Part shown: piece after piece, positions 1 through 8,438 of the stretch
Numbering within the stretch: the first letter of the stretch is position 1
Layout of the letters: each line of letters begins with the position of its first letter
Assembly: GCF_024380015.1 (NCBI RefSeq)
Contig: NZ_CP101509.1
Coordinates: 1,426,001-1,490,000 of the forward strand
Direction: 5' to 3'
Source: Photobacterium atrarenae
Lineage (GTDB): Bacteria > Pseudomonadota > Gammaproteobacteria > Enterobacterales > Vibrionaceae
Length of the DNA: 64,000 nt
Notes under the pieces: generated by a model
Databases searched by the model: none
Told to the model about the DNA's origin: nothing
The model's input: the letters and a program-made list of their open reading frames with translations, nothing else
Position numbers and translations under genes: made by a program

Positions 1-424
1 GGCGCAGATTGCCGGTGTAATTGCCCACAGCATGGGGGGCGCAATGGTACTGGAAAGCCGCCATCCTTTGTTGGCCGATAAGCCGATCCTGCTGGTGGCC
101 CCGGTGCTGAACTACACCGAGAACCTGCTAAACACGGTGAAGCAGTCGGGTTTCTCCATGAAGTTATTCAATGAAGTCGTCGGTGAAGTGGCTGCGCAGT
201 ACCAGTACCCGCTAGAAACCATCGATCCCCTGGCGCGACTGCAACAGCATCCGGGTAGAGTGGGGATCGTCCATGATACGGACGATCGGTTTGCATCGTT
301 TGAATACTCCCGCCAGGCCGGAGAATGGACACATGTCAGCCTGGTGGCGACGGAAGGCCTGGGCCATGGTCGAATTTTGGCCAGTGTACCTTTGCAACAG
401 GCTTTTGATGCGCTGGCGCGATAA
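1..424 (+). CDS. alpha/beta hydrolase, 5'-truncated by the window edge
   Basis: The reading frame is open from base 2, so the start lies outside the window; the visible part is about 140 residues. Near its beginning is AHSMGGAM, a nucleophile elbow of the G-x-S-x-G class with alanine in the first position. Near the end, VHDTDD and TEGLGHGR have the spacing expected for the catalytic Asp and His of an alpha/beta hydrolase. The substrate cannot be deduced. The gene converges on plsC, and a hairpin at 438-468 lies between the two stop codons. The family assignment is fairly safe; the function is unknown. Confidence 0.75.
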   Translation, partial: AQIAGVIAHSMGGAMVLESRHPLLADKPILLVAPVLNYTENLLNTVKQSGFSMKLFNEVVGEVAAQYQYPLETIDPLARLQQHPGRVGIVHDTDDRFASFEYSRQAGEWTHVSLVATEGLGHGRILASVPLQQAFDALAR

Positions 425-437
425 CTGCTTGGAAGGG

Positions 438-468
438 GAATTTGGCTCCGGAGTACAGAGCCGAATTC
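438..468. terminator. hairpin between convergent genes, probable bidirectional terminator
   Basis: An 11-bp inverted repeat (GAATTTGGCTC with GAGCCGAATTC, one G-U pair) around a 9-base loop lies between the hydrolase stop and the plsC stop. It has no long T tract, so terminator function rests on its position and stem strength. Confidence 0.5.
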
Positions 469-474
469 GGTGAG

Positions 475-1230
475 TTAATTGGAGCGCAGGGCGACTTTTT
501 CCTGCCCTTGCTCTAGCTGCGCCACTTCTGCATCCAGCTCGGCGATTTTTTCCTGCATGAGCTGATGGCATCGATCGGCCAGCTCACGGGCATCCTGGGT
601 GCCGTAGGCTGAGGTATCTATCGGCGGCAGCATTTCACAAATCACGGTGCCGTTATCACGACGGTTGAGAAAAATCTTCTGGTGCGTTGTACTGACACAC
701 ATTGGAATGATTGGCACCCCGGCTTCGATGGCCATCCGAAACGCCCCGGTTTTGAAGGGCAGCAAGCCGCGCCCTTTGCTGCGGGTCCCTTCCGGGTACA
801 TCCACACCGACAGGTTGCGTTGCTGAATGGCCTCTGCGACTTGCTTAATCGTATCACGTGCTTTGGTCTTGTTTTCCCGATCGAGCAGAATATTGCCGGT
901 GATCCAGTATAACTGGCCGAAGAATGGGATCCACAGCAGGCTCTTTTTCCCGATGGAGACTGTTCTGGGCATCACCATGCCCGGTGAGGTGGCGAAATCA
1001 AATACGTCCTGATGGTTGGATATATACACGGCATTACCGATGTTTTCAGCATGCTCTTTTCCTCGCTCAATTAAGCGTAATCCGATGAGTCGGTGGAGTT
1101 GGTGAAACCAGCGGCAGAAAAAATGAACATGCTTTGGATCGCGCGGGCTGAGCAGGCAGTAGACTAACGCAAACAGGGTCATGATGATGATAAATAGCGC
1201 CGCAGAAATTAATCGAAAAGCAGTAAGCAC
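475..1230 (-). CDS. plsC: 1-acyl-sn-glycerol-3-phosphate acyltransferase
   Basis: A 251-residue inner-membrane acyltransferase that makes phosphatidic acid from lysophosphatidic acid in phospholipid synthesis. An N-terminal hydrophobic segment (about residues 5-27) is followed by the catalytic NHQDVFD (NHx4D) motif, the glycerophosphate-binding MYPEGTRSKGRG motif, and PFKTGAFRMA and VPIIPM blocks in the usual order. Length is normal for PlsC. The start is GTG, supported by AAGGAG six bases upstream; no better ATG exists nearby. It is probably transcribed alone: it converges on the hydrolase, and the next gene lies almost 600 bases away on the opposite strand. Confidence 0.9.
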   Translation of the reverse strand: MLTAFRLISAALFIIIMTLFALVYCLLSPRDPKHVHFFCRWFHQLHRLIGLRLIERGKEHAENIGNAVYISNHQDVFDFATSPGMVMPRTVSIGKKSLLWIPFFGQLYWITGNILLDRENKTKARDTIKQVAEAIQQRNLSVWMYPEGTRSKGRGLLPFKTGAFRMAIEAGVPIIPMCVSTTHQKIFLNRRDNGTVICEMLPPIDTSAYGTQDARELADRCHQLMQEKIAELDAEVAQLEQGQEKVALRSN

Positions 1231-1439
1231 AGGGACTCCTTGTTTACCGGGGCTGCCGGGCCTCTGGCTCCGCGTTGCGAGGTCATCGATATTCAGGAGG
1301 TCAGAGGAGTTGTATACAGATTAAAAAAACATACATCAATTAGATTCAAAGATAAATCATTCTGATTGCGCAACGCGCATAAATTTGGGCTTTTTTCGGA
1401 CTTTCTTGATCCCGGGGCCGATGGGGCTGTGAAGTCACT

Positions 1440-1609
1440 CGCATTGATATTATGCGCAATAAAAAAAGATGGCGGATGTTGGCCATTAAAGCGATAAATA
1501 GAGCCGATGAATCGGTGAAATCGCTCGGCTCGAGTGAAAACACCGCCGTGTGATATCTTTTCTGTTGTGTGGTAGGTTGGGGCAAAGCATCGTTTTGCCT
1601 CTTTTTTTT
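1440..1609 (+). ncRNA. candidate small RNA ending in a strong intrinsic terminator
   Basis: An inverted repeat at 1501-1507/1525-1531 (GAGCCGA/TCGGCTC) is followed by a textbook rho-independent terminator: an 8-bp stem 1579-1586/1594-1601, a 7-base loop and a run of eight T at 1602-1609. No plus-strand gene upstream needs this terminator, since the preceding gene is plsC on the minus strand. The 5' end is a guess; I see no strong promoter and the sequence does not match a small RNA I know. It could instead be an unusual leader or a relic. Confidence 0.35.
1579..1609 (+). terminator. orphan rho-independent terminator
   Basis: Stem GGGGCAAA / TTTTGCCTC region (8 bp, one G-U), 7-base loop, then eight T residues. 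A long U tail of this kind is typical of Hfq-dependent small RNAs. Confidence 0.75.
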
Positions 1610-1817
1610 ACAGTTTGCGGATTTTGCGCTGCCGTTTGGGAAAAGGAGGCTGGTATGAATTCGCCACTTTGGTCGGGTTCTGGTCCTTTTTTAGGTAGTA
1701 TTGTCAAAATTTGTCATCAGCGCTGGTCAAAAAAGTGCAATGGTTTACTCTAAGGGTCGATTTTGTATCGACTTTCAATTCAAGGTGGCAAGAACGCCTG
1801 AGTAGCTCTGACTGGCA

Positions 1818-2357
1818 ATGATGAATCTGAACTTTCCCCGATATTGGATTGGCACCGGACTTGTGCTGATCGGCCTGACAGGATGCGCGACGCCTGCTGC
1901 AATTGACGACATGGCACCTGCGGACCCGGCGCAGGTGCAAACGCCATCCGAAAACCTGAAACCGTTTCAGCCCGTACCGATGCGGTATAATTCGAACCAG
2001 CCCTCATTTGATTTGGTCTACCAAACCTGGAAAGGCACGCCGTACCGTCTGGGGGGAAATAGCCGCCGGGGGATCGACTGCTCCGCGTTTGTTCAGATCG
2101 GTTATCAGGAAGTTTTTGACCGGATCTTGCCCAGAACGACCCTGGAACAAGCCCGGCAAGGACGCAAGGTGTCGCTGGGCCAGGCCCGAAAGGGCGATTT
2201 GGTTTTCTTTAAAACCGGGCGAACTCTCAGGCATGTCGGTATTTATTTAGGCAATCGTGAGTTTTTGCATGCATCGACGTCGCGGGGAGTTGTGATCTCC
2301 AGCCTGGATACGCCCTACTGGCGACGGGCATTCTGGCAGGCTCGGCGGATCGAATAG
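1818..2357 (+). CDS. nlpC: NlpC/P60 family lipoprotein, cell-wall endopeptidase
   Basis: A 179-residue lipoprotein predicted to cleave peptidoglycan peptide cross-bridges. The N-terminus has a charged stretch, a hydrophobic core and the lipobox LTGC (Cys about residue 23), so it should be lipid-anchored. The NlpC/P60 domain shows the nucleophile in GIDCSAF, the base in RHVGIYLG and the third polar residue in FLHAS. The C-terminal HASTSRGVV and FWQARRI blocks closely match E. coli NlpC as I remember it. The start could be either of two adjacent ATGs (1818 or 1821); neither has a clear ribosome site. It is a single gene followed by a terminator at 2375-2397. Confidence 0.88.
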   Translation: MMNLNFPRYWIGTGLVLIGLTGCATPAAIDDMAPADPAQVQTPSENLKPFQPVPMRYNSNQPSFDLVYQTWKGTPYRLGGNSRRGIDCSAFVQIGYQEVFDRILPRTTLEQARQGRKVSLGQARKGDLVFFKTGRTLRHVGIYLGNREFLHASTSRGVVISSLDTPYWRRAFWQARRIE

Positions 2358-2374
2358 CGGCTCGTTGTTTCAAT

Positions 2375-2397
2375 GGCAGCATGTCCTGCTGCCTTTA
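2375..2397 (+). terminator. rho-independent terminator after nlpC
   Basis: GGCAGCA/TGCTGCC stem with a 5-base loop followed by TTTA, 17 bases past the nlpC stop. Confidence 0.6.
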
Positions 2398-2480
2398 CGC
2401 AATTCTGATGTTTGTTCTCTCGCAAAAACGGCTAACCCCTCCCATACTTTGGCTGTAGGAATCATTTCCTGGAGGTGAAC

Positions 2481-2999
2481 ATGGCCATGGCAATCACTGT
2501 AGGGCAATTCCTTAATAGCCATAATGTAGACTTTAGCCTTACAAAACATAGACATACAGATACATCTTTCAGCTCGGCGATCTCAGCACATGTCCCGACT
2601 TCTCAAGTCGCGAAAGCTGTGATGCTGAAAGACCAGGACGGTAAATACCTGATGGCAGTTGTTCCGTCAAACCGGCGTGTCATGATTGACAAGATCAGCC
2701 GGATGATGGGTCGACAGTTCTTCCTGATTGGTGAGCACGAACTACCGGAAATTTTCCAGGACTGCGAACCCGGTGCGATACCGTCATTAGGACAGGCATA
2801 CAAAGTGGACATGCTGGTTGACGATCTGTTGCTGGAGCAGGATGAACTGTATATTGAATCCGGGGATCATGAAAACTTGATCCATCTGGATAACAAGCAG
2901 TTCCATAAAGTCATGCATGACATTCCGCATCAGAACATCAGCGGCTATCGGATGATGTTCTCCCAAGAGCATGAAGGCAGGCACTGGGAGTGGGAATAA
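2481..2999 (+). CDS. YbaK/ProX-type aminoacyl-tRNA deacylase family protein
   Basis: A 172-residue protein. An early TKHRHTDTSFSS segment, then VAKAVMLKDQDGKYLMAVVPSNRRV and GRQFFLIGEHEL, match the YbaK/EbsC fold used by trans-editing enzymes that hydrolyse mischarged tRNA. The conserved lysine of AKAVM is present. About 30 C-terminal residues (ending EHEGRHWEWE) lie beyond the core domain. ATG 2481 is chosen because GGAGG lies five bases upstream; the in-frame GTG at 2475 overlaps that site. Which mischarged tRNA it edits cannot be told. It is monocistronic and ends at a shared terminator. Confidence 0.75.
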   Translation: MAMAITVGQFLNSHNVDFSLTKHRHTDTSFSSAISAHVPTSQVAKAVMLKDQDGKYLMAVVPSNRRVMIDKISRMMGRQFFLIGEHELPEIFQDCEPGAIPSLGQAYKVDMLVDDLLLEQDELYIESGDHENLIHLDNKQFHKVMHDIPHQNISGYRMMFSQEHEGRHWEWE

Positions 3000-3051
3000 A
3001 CGCAGGACGTCGACCAAATCGCTAATGTCGGCTGTATCATGCCTTTGAGTC

Positions 3052-3097
3052 ACACCCGCCGAATACTGGGTTTAATGCAGTATCGGCGGGTGTTTTG
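3052..3097. terminator. bidirectional terminator
   Basis: A long stem (ACACCCGCCGA-TACTG with CAGTATCGGCGGGTGT) followed by TTTT on the plus strand, between the convergent deacylase gene and the scs operon. Confidence 0.8.
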
Positions 3098-3113
3098 GTC
3101 TTAAGCGGACAGT

Positions 3114-3647
3114 TTATTCGTTCAACAGCAGCCGTAACCAGAGTCCGGGCGGGGTTGTGATTCCGGTCGTTGCGCTCTGGACTTGACCGTTTTTCAAGAC
3201 CACGATGGTTGGGGTGGCGTTGATCCCCCAGGCTCTTCCCTGTTGGCCCTGATGATCGTTCACCACCCGAAAACTATAGTCATGGCTGTTCAGGTACGCC
3301 TTCAGCCGACGGCTCTCTCCGGAAGTCAGTGCAATGGAGACGACGGGGTAATGATCGCTTATCCAGTCGACGGTTGGCGTGACAAATCTACATGCACCGC
3401 ACCAGGTTGCCCAGAAATAGATCAGTACGGGGTGGTCCTGGCTCATTGCGATTAAATCAACCAGTTCACCGTCAATGGTTTGCAGTGTGGTATTCGGCAG
3501 CATTGCTTCAGGCATATCCTGGGTACGCCAGAAATCCACAGCGCTGCTGATTGCTATCCACATCACCAGAATGATTGCGCCTTCTCTTAACCAGTGTTTC
3601 ACGCCTTTGCGCCTGGGCGTTGCCGATGGTGTCGTCGGTTTGCTCAT
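3114..3647 (-). CDS. scsD: membrane-anchored thioredoxin-like protein, ScsD type
   Basis: A 177-residue protein with one N-terminal membrane helix (about residues 20-38) and a periplasmic thioredoxin fold. The active site is WATWCGACR; the cis-proline loop reads NATPTIVVL. It resembles ScsD/TlpA-like disulfide oxidoreductases, which handle disulfides under copper stress. It overlaps the end of the scsB-like gene by four bases (ATGA), with GGAGG just upstream, so the two are translationally coupled. Electrons probably come from that DsbD-like partner. The ScsD name is a family-level judgement; a general TlpA/ResA role is the alternative. Confidence 0.75.
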   Translation of the reverse strand: MSKPTTPSATPRRKGVKHWLREGAIILVMWIAISSAVDFWRTQDMPEAMLPNTTLQTIDGELVDLIAMSQDHPVLIYFWATWCGACRFVTPTVDWISDHYPVVSIALTSGESRRLKAYLNSHDYSFRVVNDHQGQQGRAWGINATPTIVVLKNGQVQSATTGITTPPGLWLRLLLNE

Positions 3648-5791
3648 GAGGCCTCCGGGGAAAGCTGAGGGGAAGACGCAGCCTTGAGTGCTTCCAGTAC
3701 TGCGTCGTGGGTTAAGATCACCGGCAGCGCGATCCCTTGCGGCGCGCCCGGCCCATAGACGATATTGAACGGGACCCCGAAGCGACCATAAGACTGCAGG
3801 TAGCCGGTGACATAGTCGGACGGGTGGGTCCAGTCACCACGCATGAGGACCACTTCCGGCTTGGCGAGTGCGCTATAGACCGGCTCCTGAAGCAGCACGC
3901 CGATTTTATTGGCTTTACAGGTGATGCACCAGTCTGCGGTAACATCGACCACGACCACTTTGCCCTGGTTCACGAGTTGTGCGATCTCATTGGTGTCTAG
4001 CGGTTGCCAGGTATGATCGGCAGGCAGCGGAGTGGACCACTGATCGGCGGTCACACTGCCAATCAGTAGCCCGCCGGCTGAGCCAAAAATCAGCATGGCG
4101 AGTACGATGAGTACCGGTTTTCGGCCTTTCTGGCGGCCAAGTTGCCACAGCATTAGCGTCAGCAGCAGGGCGGCAATGACGACAACAAGCCCGGTGGCCA
4201 GGAAGTTCGTCATCAGGCTGAGTAACCACAGGCTGGTTGCCAGCAGCATCAGGCCAAACAGGGCTTTGATCCGGTTCATCCACAGGCCGGGCTTGGGCAT
4301 CAGCCGGGCCAGGGCAGGGAAGGCGGCGACCAGGAGCCAAGGGGCGGCCATGCCGATTGCCAGGGCGGTAAATATGACAAATAAGGTCAGCAGGTCGGCA
4401 CCCAGGGCAACTGCCACCGCGGTGCCCAGGAACGGCGCGCTACACGGGGTGGCGAGCAGGGTGGCGAACATGCCCTGGATAAAATGGCCGAAATGGGAGT
4501 GATCGCCGCGGGTGGCAAGCCAGGTGCTGGTATTGCCGGGCAGGCGAATTTCGAACAGGCCAAGCATATTGGCGGCAAATAAACCGGTGATAAGCACCAT
4601 GACGCCGATAAAATACGGGCTTTGGAACTGAACCCCCCAACCGAGCGCCTGGCCGGAGAGCTTCAGTGCAGACAGGAATCCGGCCAGGAGCCAGAAAGAG
4701 ACCAGGATCCCCGCGGCAGAAGCCAGGAACTGGGTCCGGACGTGGCGCTGTTCGGAATGATCGCGGGTCATGACCGTACTGAGTTTGAGTCCCAGCACCG
4801 GCAGCACGCAGGGCATCACATTGAGGATCAGGCCGCCGAGCAGGGCGATCAGCAGGATTTCAGCCAGGTTGTGATCCGTTGAGGCGAAGCCTGGCATGCT
4901 CACCGGGGTATCTGTCACTGCCGCTTCAACTTCCACTGCGATATTGGTATCGCTCAGGGTAACATTGACGGACTCTCCCAGCAGTGCCGGGACGCCAAAC
5001 CAGCTTTTGACCGGAATCCGGGCTACCATCTGTTGGCCGTCGATGGTGATCTCCGGGGCCAGAAATGCAGCATCTTTCACGGCCTGGGTCTGGCCGTCGA
5101 TAAAGACATCCGGCTGCTGCCAGCCCATGGTGTTGGTGGCGGCCAGGGTGAGTACCTGCGTTTGTTCATCCCAGGAAACCTGCTCTAGCGAAACGGCCGG
5201 AGAAGCTTGCGGAACCAGGCTAAGCCCCTGATTGTACAGGTGCATCGCATCCTGTGAGAGCGTCAGTTTGGCGGGCGTGAAATCAAGTGTCAGTTCGTAA
5301 TCCGTGAGTACGCAGATGTTGGTACAGGACGACATGGTCAGCTGGCCGGATAAAAAGACTGGCTGGCTCATGTCCTCGATATGCAGCGTAAGCGGAAAAA
5401 CGATGTGATCCTTATACCCCAGTGTTTCGACGCCAAGAAACTCGTATCGTTTGGGGATCGGCCATTGCCAGTCGACGGATGCCAGGTTATTTGACAGCGA
5501 CCAATCGACACTCGGGGCGACACCACTTTCACCCGGGCTGCGCCAGTAGGTTTTCCAGTCGGTGTCGAGTTGGACTTCAAGCAGGGCTTTGACGGTTTTG
5601 GCTTGCGGATCTTGCTGGCCGGTGAGCATGAAGCGAACTTCCACCGGCGGATGTTGTGGGTTGGTCAGCCAGCCGGTGCTCAGATCGGCGGCAAAAGCGG
5701 CAGGTGCCGCCGCGAGGCTGACGCTAAAGAGTGCCAGCATAGCCAGTAGCGTCGATGTAAAGCGCTGCCGGCAGGATTGAAACATTGTCAT
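3644..5791 (-). CDS. scsB: DsbD-like transmembrane thiol-disulfide interchange protein, ScsB type
   Basis: A 715-residue inner-membrane electron conduit. A signal peptide (cleavage near AAPAAFAA) precedes a long periplasmic N-terminal domain containing CTNICVLTDYEL. The central region has about eight membrane helices carrying the paired cysteines NVMPCVLP and TPCSAPFLG. A C-terminal thioredoxin domain has the active site DWCITCK. This three-part plan is that of DsbD/ScsB; the large N-terminal domain and the adjacent scsD-like gene favour ScsB, which reduces periplasmic partners in copper-sensitivity suppression. GGAG seven bases upstream supports the ATG. A small His-rich protein gene lies 60 bases upstream and is probably the first gene of the operon. 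Confidence 0.82.
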   Translation of the reverse strand: MTMFQSCRQRFTSTLLAMLALFSVSLAAAPAAFAADLSTGWLTNPQHPPVEVRFMLTGQQDPQAKTVKALLEVQLDTDWKTYWRSPGESGVAPSVDWSLSNNLASVDWQWPIPKRYEFLGVETLGYKDHIVFPLTLHIEDMSQPVFLSGQLTMSSCTNICVLTDYELTLDFTPAKLTLSQDAMHLYNQGLSLVPQASPAVSLEQVSWDEQTQVLTLAATNTMGWQQPDVFIDGQTQAVKDAAFLAPEITIDGQQMVARIPVKSWFGVPALLGESVNVTLSDTNIAVEVEAAVTDTPVSMPGFASTDHNLAEILLIALLGGLILNVMPCVLPVLGLKLSTVMTRDHSEQRHVRTQFLASAAGILVSFWLLAGFLSALKLSGQALGWGVQFQSPYFIGVMVLITGLFAANMLGLFEIRLPGNTSTWLATRGDHSHFGHFIQGMFATLLATPCSAPFLGTAVAVALGADLLTLFVIFTALAIGMAAPWLLVAAFPALARLMPKPGLWMNRIKALFGLMLLATSLWLLSLMTNFLATGLVVVIAALLLTLMLWQLGRQKGRKPVLIVLAMLIFGSAGGLLIGSVTADQWSTPLPADHTWQPLDTNEIAQLVNQGKVVVVDVTADWCITCKANKIGVLLQEPVYSALAKPEVVLMRGDWTHPSDYVTGYLQSYGRFGVPFNIVYGPGAPQGIALPVILTHDAVLEALKAASSPQLSPEAS

Positions 5792-5851
5792 GAGTTGTAC
5801 TCCAAATAATTAAATCAACGTAGGCCGCGATGCAGCAGGAAACGTTTGATG

Positions 5852-6256
5852 TCATTCCCGGAATACACAAAAGGTTAAGTGGCGACGCCGGGGCGGCGGG
5901 ATCGGCTCGGTGAGCAAGGGAACCCGATAGGGTGTCCCGATCAGCTGCGGCAGCAAAAGCAGCAGGGTCACGGCGTAAAGCAGGGCATGACCCAGAGACT
6001 GCTGATGGAGCTGGAGTAAGTGATCGGTCAGATCGCAGGACTTCTCAACGTCTGTTGTTTGCTTGTGCTGCGTGGGGGAGTGTTGCGGCGCCATCGCGTG
6101 CGATGTGCCGATTTCGGCTGTTTGCACGGCGGCGGCTACTTTAAAAGGACAGCCAAGGATCAACCCGGCACGCTGGCCGGAGCAAAGAAAAACGACCAGC
6201 ATGACCAGCAGCAGTGACACTTGGGCACAGCGATGTCTTGTCGGCAGTTGATGCAT
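5852..6256 (-). CDS. small His-rich membrane protein upstream of the scs operon
   Basis: A 134-residue protein of no family I can name firmly. An N-terminal hydrophobic segment (about residues 12-32, including a cysteine) is followed by a polar stretch rich in His, Met, Gln and Thr (MAPQHSPTQHKQ, then LLQLHQQ), a second hydrophobic segment (about 92-108) and a basic Pro-rich tail. This resembles small copper-operon proteins (CopL/DUF2946-like), but the match is only in style. CAGGAG five bases upstream supports the ATG. The scsB-like and scsD-like genes follow on the same strand, so a role in copper handling or sensing is plausible but unproven. Confidence 0.6.
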   Translation of the reverse strand: MHQLPTRHRCAQVSLLLVMLVVFLCSGQRAGLILGCPFKVAAAVQTAEIGTSHAMAPQHSPTQHKQTTDVEKSCDLTDHLLQLHQQSLGHALLYAVTLLLLLPQLIGTPYRVPLLTEPIPPPRRRHLTFCVFRE

Positions 6257-6404
6257 TATGACTCCTGAGGTTGACCAGAACGTCGGTTATAGACCACGGC
6301 GGCGCGTATTGGTTTCATTCTGGCGGGATTGTCGTTGTTTTTCGCGCAGGCTGCAAGGGGGAGTTTCAGCACGCGAAGATGCCGATGAGCCGAGGATGAA
6401 GCCC

Positions 6405-6426
6405 GTGGTGCCGGAGTCGGCACCAC
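6405..6426 (-). terminator. strong hairpin downstream of the QEGLA gene
   Basis: A perfect 8-bp stem GTGGTGCC/GGCACCAC with a 6-base loop, 18 bases past the stop of the minus-strand gene. No T tract is visible, so intrinsic termination is uncertain. Confidence 0.45.
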
Positions 6427-6443
6427 GAAGATTGCGGAGGTTG

Positions 6444-8438
6444 TTACTTAATGCAGTGCAGCAGGAAGTCGATGATTGGGTCGCTTTGTGCCGGTTGCGT
6501 CAGCGCTTTGGGCATAAAGCTGGGCGGGTTGAGAATTTCCCGGGTGATCAGCTCATCCAGCAGAGGTTTGAAATCAAACCCGGTTTTTCCGACCAGCAGG
6601 GCGCTGAGATCGCCGGCCTGGTAACAATTTAACGCATCCCGAAGTCCCCTGAGGTAGAGGTAGTCCTTGGTGAAGCCGCCGCCCCGATAGGCTCTGGCTG
6701 TGATCGTAAACGCCTCATCCTGTCCCAACTGATAGTCGTGCTTGAGTTGGTGGTAGGTGTCATTGAAAGTGTCTCCCCGTACCAGCAGATCGACGGCAAT
6801 CACCCGCAGCGCCAGGGTTTTCAGGCGATGTAGCGGGAAGCTTCCCGACAGGTGTTCACACAAAATTGCCAGGCCTTCCTGAGTATGGGTGTTGCCCGGC
6901 AGCCCCAGTTTCAGGACCTTGAGCGGCTGCCGATCAGCATTGACACTGGTGACCAGGTGCACGCCTAATTCATGATGGATCAGGGCATTGAGATCACCTG
7001 GCGAGAAACTGCTGTTCAAATTGACCTTAATGGTCTGGCCGCTGACCATCGCCCGGGCAATCAGTTTGCGCGATCCCACAACTTTACACGGGATCCCGTA
7101 TTCATCTGCAGCCTGACGAAAAGCGGCCATTGCCTCCTGCGCACTCAGAAGTGAAGGCTCCGGCGCTTTTTGCGCTTGGGCATGCAGGATAAACCGGGCG
7201 TTAGCAATATCCAGATCATCTGGCCGGCCATAATAGCGGAGCGAGTTATACAGAAACTCGTCGTGGCCGATACTGGCCAGCAAGTCGATCCGCACCGCGA
7301 GCTGATCAATAACCTTGCGGTACATTTTCTGGATATCAGCATCCCGGATCGCCTCGACAGGCAGGCGATACAGAGCTTCCCGGAATTTGTACGGGTCAAT
7401 ATCCAGCTGCCGATACGTAAACTGCGGCTGGTAGTCGTAAGGCCGATGCAAGAACCGCCGTTTCTCCTGCTTGAGGTTCGACGGGTTGATGTAACTGAGG
7501 GTATTGATCCCCTTTGCCAGCGCATACAGCTGGCGGTCCAGCTGGAGCACTTCCCGTGGTAGCCGGGACGCCAGCACGTGACTGCCGGTGAGCCGTTTGG
7601 ATTTGGTCCGCCGGGCAATCGTGGTTGCCGCGTGCTCGGTCAGCACCGTTTTCAACGCTTCTTTCAACTTCTCGATGACCAGCGGGTAGCTCTCGCCGCG
7701 GGTCTCGTCCATGTAGATCTTCTTGATCTCGATTGGCATGATTAAGGTTCGGGTAAAGTGCTTGGCAACGAAAGTCGCCTGATAACCCATTCCCAGGAAT
7801 ACATCATTGGCTTTGGCGTCAACCTCGATATTCGGCAGCTCGACCTCGTTGAGCAGGTTTAACAGAGATTTGATCTCCCGCTGCCATTTACGCATATTGA
7901 TCTGTTTGGTGCCCAGGTTGAATACCGGCGCGATTTTCTCTGTGGTGCTTTCGATCCGCTGGTAGTTATAACTGTGCAGATCATAGATCAGACACAGGCC
8001 GAAGCGGCTTTCGAGCATATCAATCAAACAGCTCAGGATCCGGTAGTAGCATGCATGCTTTGCGACCGAGACCGCCTGCTCCGCTTCAGAGAGTGGGCTA
8101 TGCCAGACTGGGCGCCCCCAGGCCTGATCATAAATACAATGCTCCGGTGATCGGTTCAGGTCATATTCATAGCGGGAGTCTTCCCCCTGCAACACGATCG
8201 GCAGCGACGAGATAAAATCACCGGTAAAGGGATCTTCCTCGTAATAACGTTCTGCTTCGCTCAGGCGGCAGCTTGGGATGAGTGTGTCCCGCAACCGCCG
8301 ACCATGGTGCAGCGCTGTGGCAAGATACGGCTGATATTCGCTGATCCGAATGGTCAGACTGCCGTCGATCAGTTGCGCCTCAAAGGGGATCCCCTGACGG
8401 ATCCGATCCAGTACTTCGGTTTCAGTAAGTTGCAGCAT
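6444..8438 (-). CDS. fusion of N-formylglutamate amidohydrolase-like and QEGLA-motif (DUF1704) peptidase domains
   Basis: A 664-residue two-domain protein. Residues about 30-270 resemble N-formylglutamate amidohydrolase: ALHHGRRL, YEYDLNRSP and the metal-site-like DLHSYNY. Residues about 290-650 are the DUF1704 family, often annotated flavohemoglobin expression-modulating QEGLA protein: HHELGVHL gives an HExxxH zinc motif, and THTQEGLAIL supplies the eponymous Glu. Eukaryotic DUF1704 proteins (MATCAP) are tyrosine carboxypeptidases, so a metallopeptidase is a reasonable inference. The annotated flavohemoglobin link has little biochemical basis. It overlaps the upstream ATP-grasp gene by 17 bases, implying a coupled pair. 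Confidence 0.75.
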   Translation of the reverse strand: MLQLTETEVLDRIRQGIPFEAQLIDGSLTIRISEYQPYLATALHHGRRLRDTLIPSCRLSEAERYYEEDPFTGDFISSLPIVLQGEDSRYEYDLNRSPEHCIYDQAWGRPVWHSPLSEAEQAVSVAKHACYYRILSCLIDMLESRFGLCLIYDLHSYNYQRIESTTEKIAPVFNLGTKQINMRKWQREIKSLLNLLNEVELPNIEVDAKANDVFLGMGYQATFVAKHFTRTLIMPIEIKKIYMDETRGESYPLVIEKLKEALKTVLTEHAATTIARRTKSKRLTGSHVLASRLPREVLQLDRQLYALAKGINTLSYINPSNLKQEKRRFLHRPYDYQPQFTYRQLDIDPYKFREALYRLPVEAIRDADIQKMYRKVIDQLAVRIDLLASIGHDEFLYNSLRYYGRPDDLDIANARFILHAQAQKAPEPSLLSAQEAMAAFRQAADEYGIPCKVVGSRKLIARAMVSGQTIKVNLNSSFSPGDLNALIHHELGVHLVTSVNADRQPLKVLKLGLPGNTHTQEGLAILCEHLSGSFPLHRLKTLALRVIAVDLLVRGDTFNDTYHQLKHDYQLGQDEAFTITARAYRGGGFTKDYLYLRGLRDALNCYQAGDLSALLVGKTGFDFKPLLDELITREILNPPSFMPKALTQPAQSDPIIDFLLHCIK

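Larger units (their letters stand above)
1231..1817. other. long intergenic region, probable small-RNA locus in its right half
   Basis: No convincing protein gene is visible in these 587 bases. The left part should hold the plsC promoter (minus strand). The right part carries a structured stretch ending in an orphan plus-strand terminator, listed separately, and the upstream region of the NlpC gene. Short open frames here have no ribosome site or recognisable product. Confidence 0.6.

Noticed and set aside
7145..7618. A 157-codon minus-strand frame within the amidohydrolase/QEGLA gene
   Set aside because: A frame shadow rich in Ser, Arg, Cys and Trp, with no start signal.
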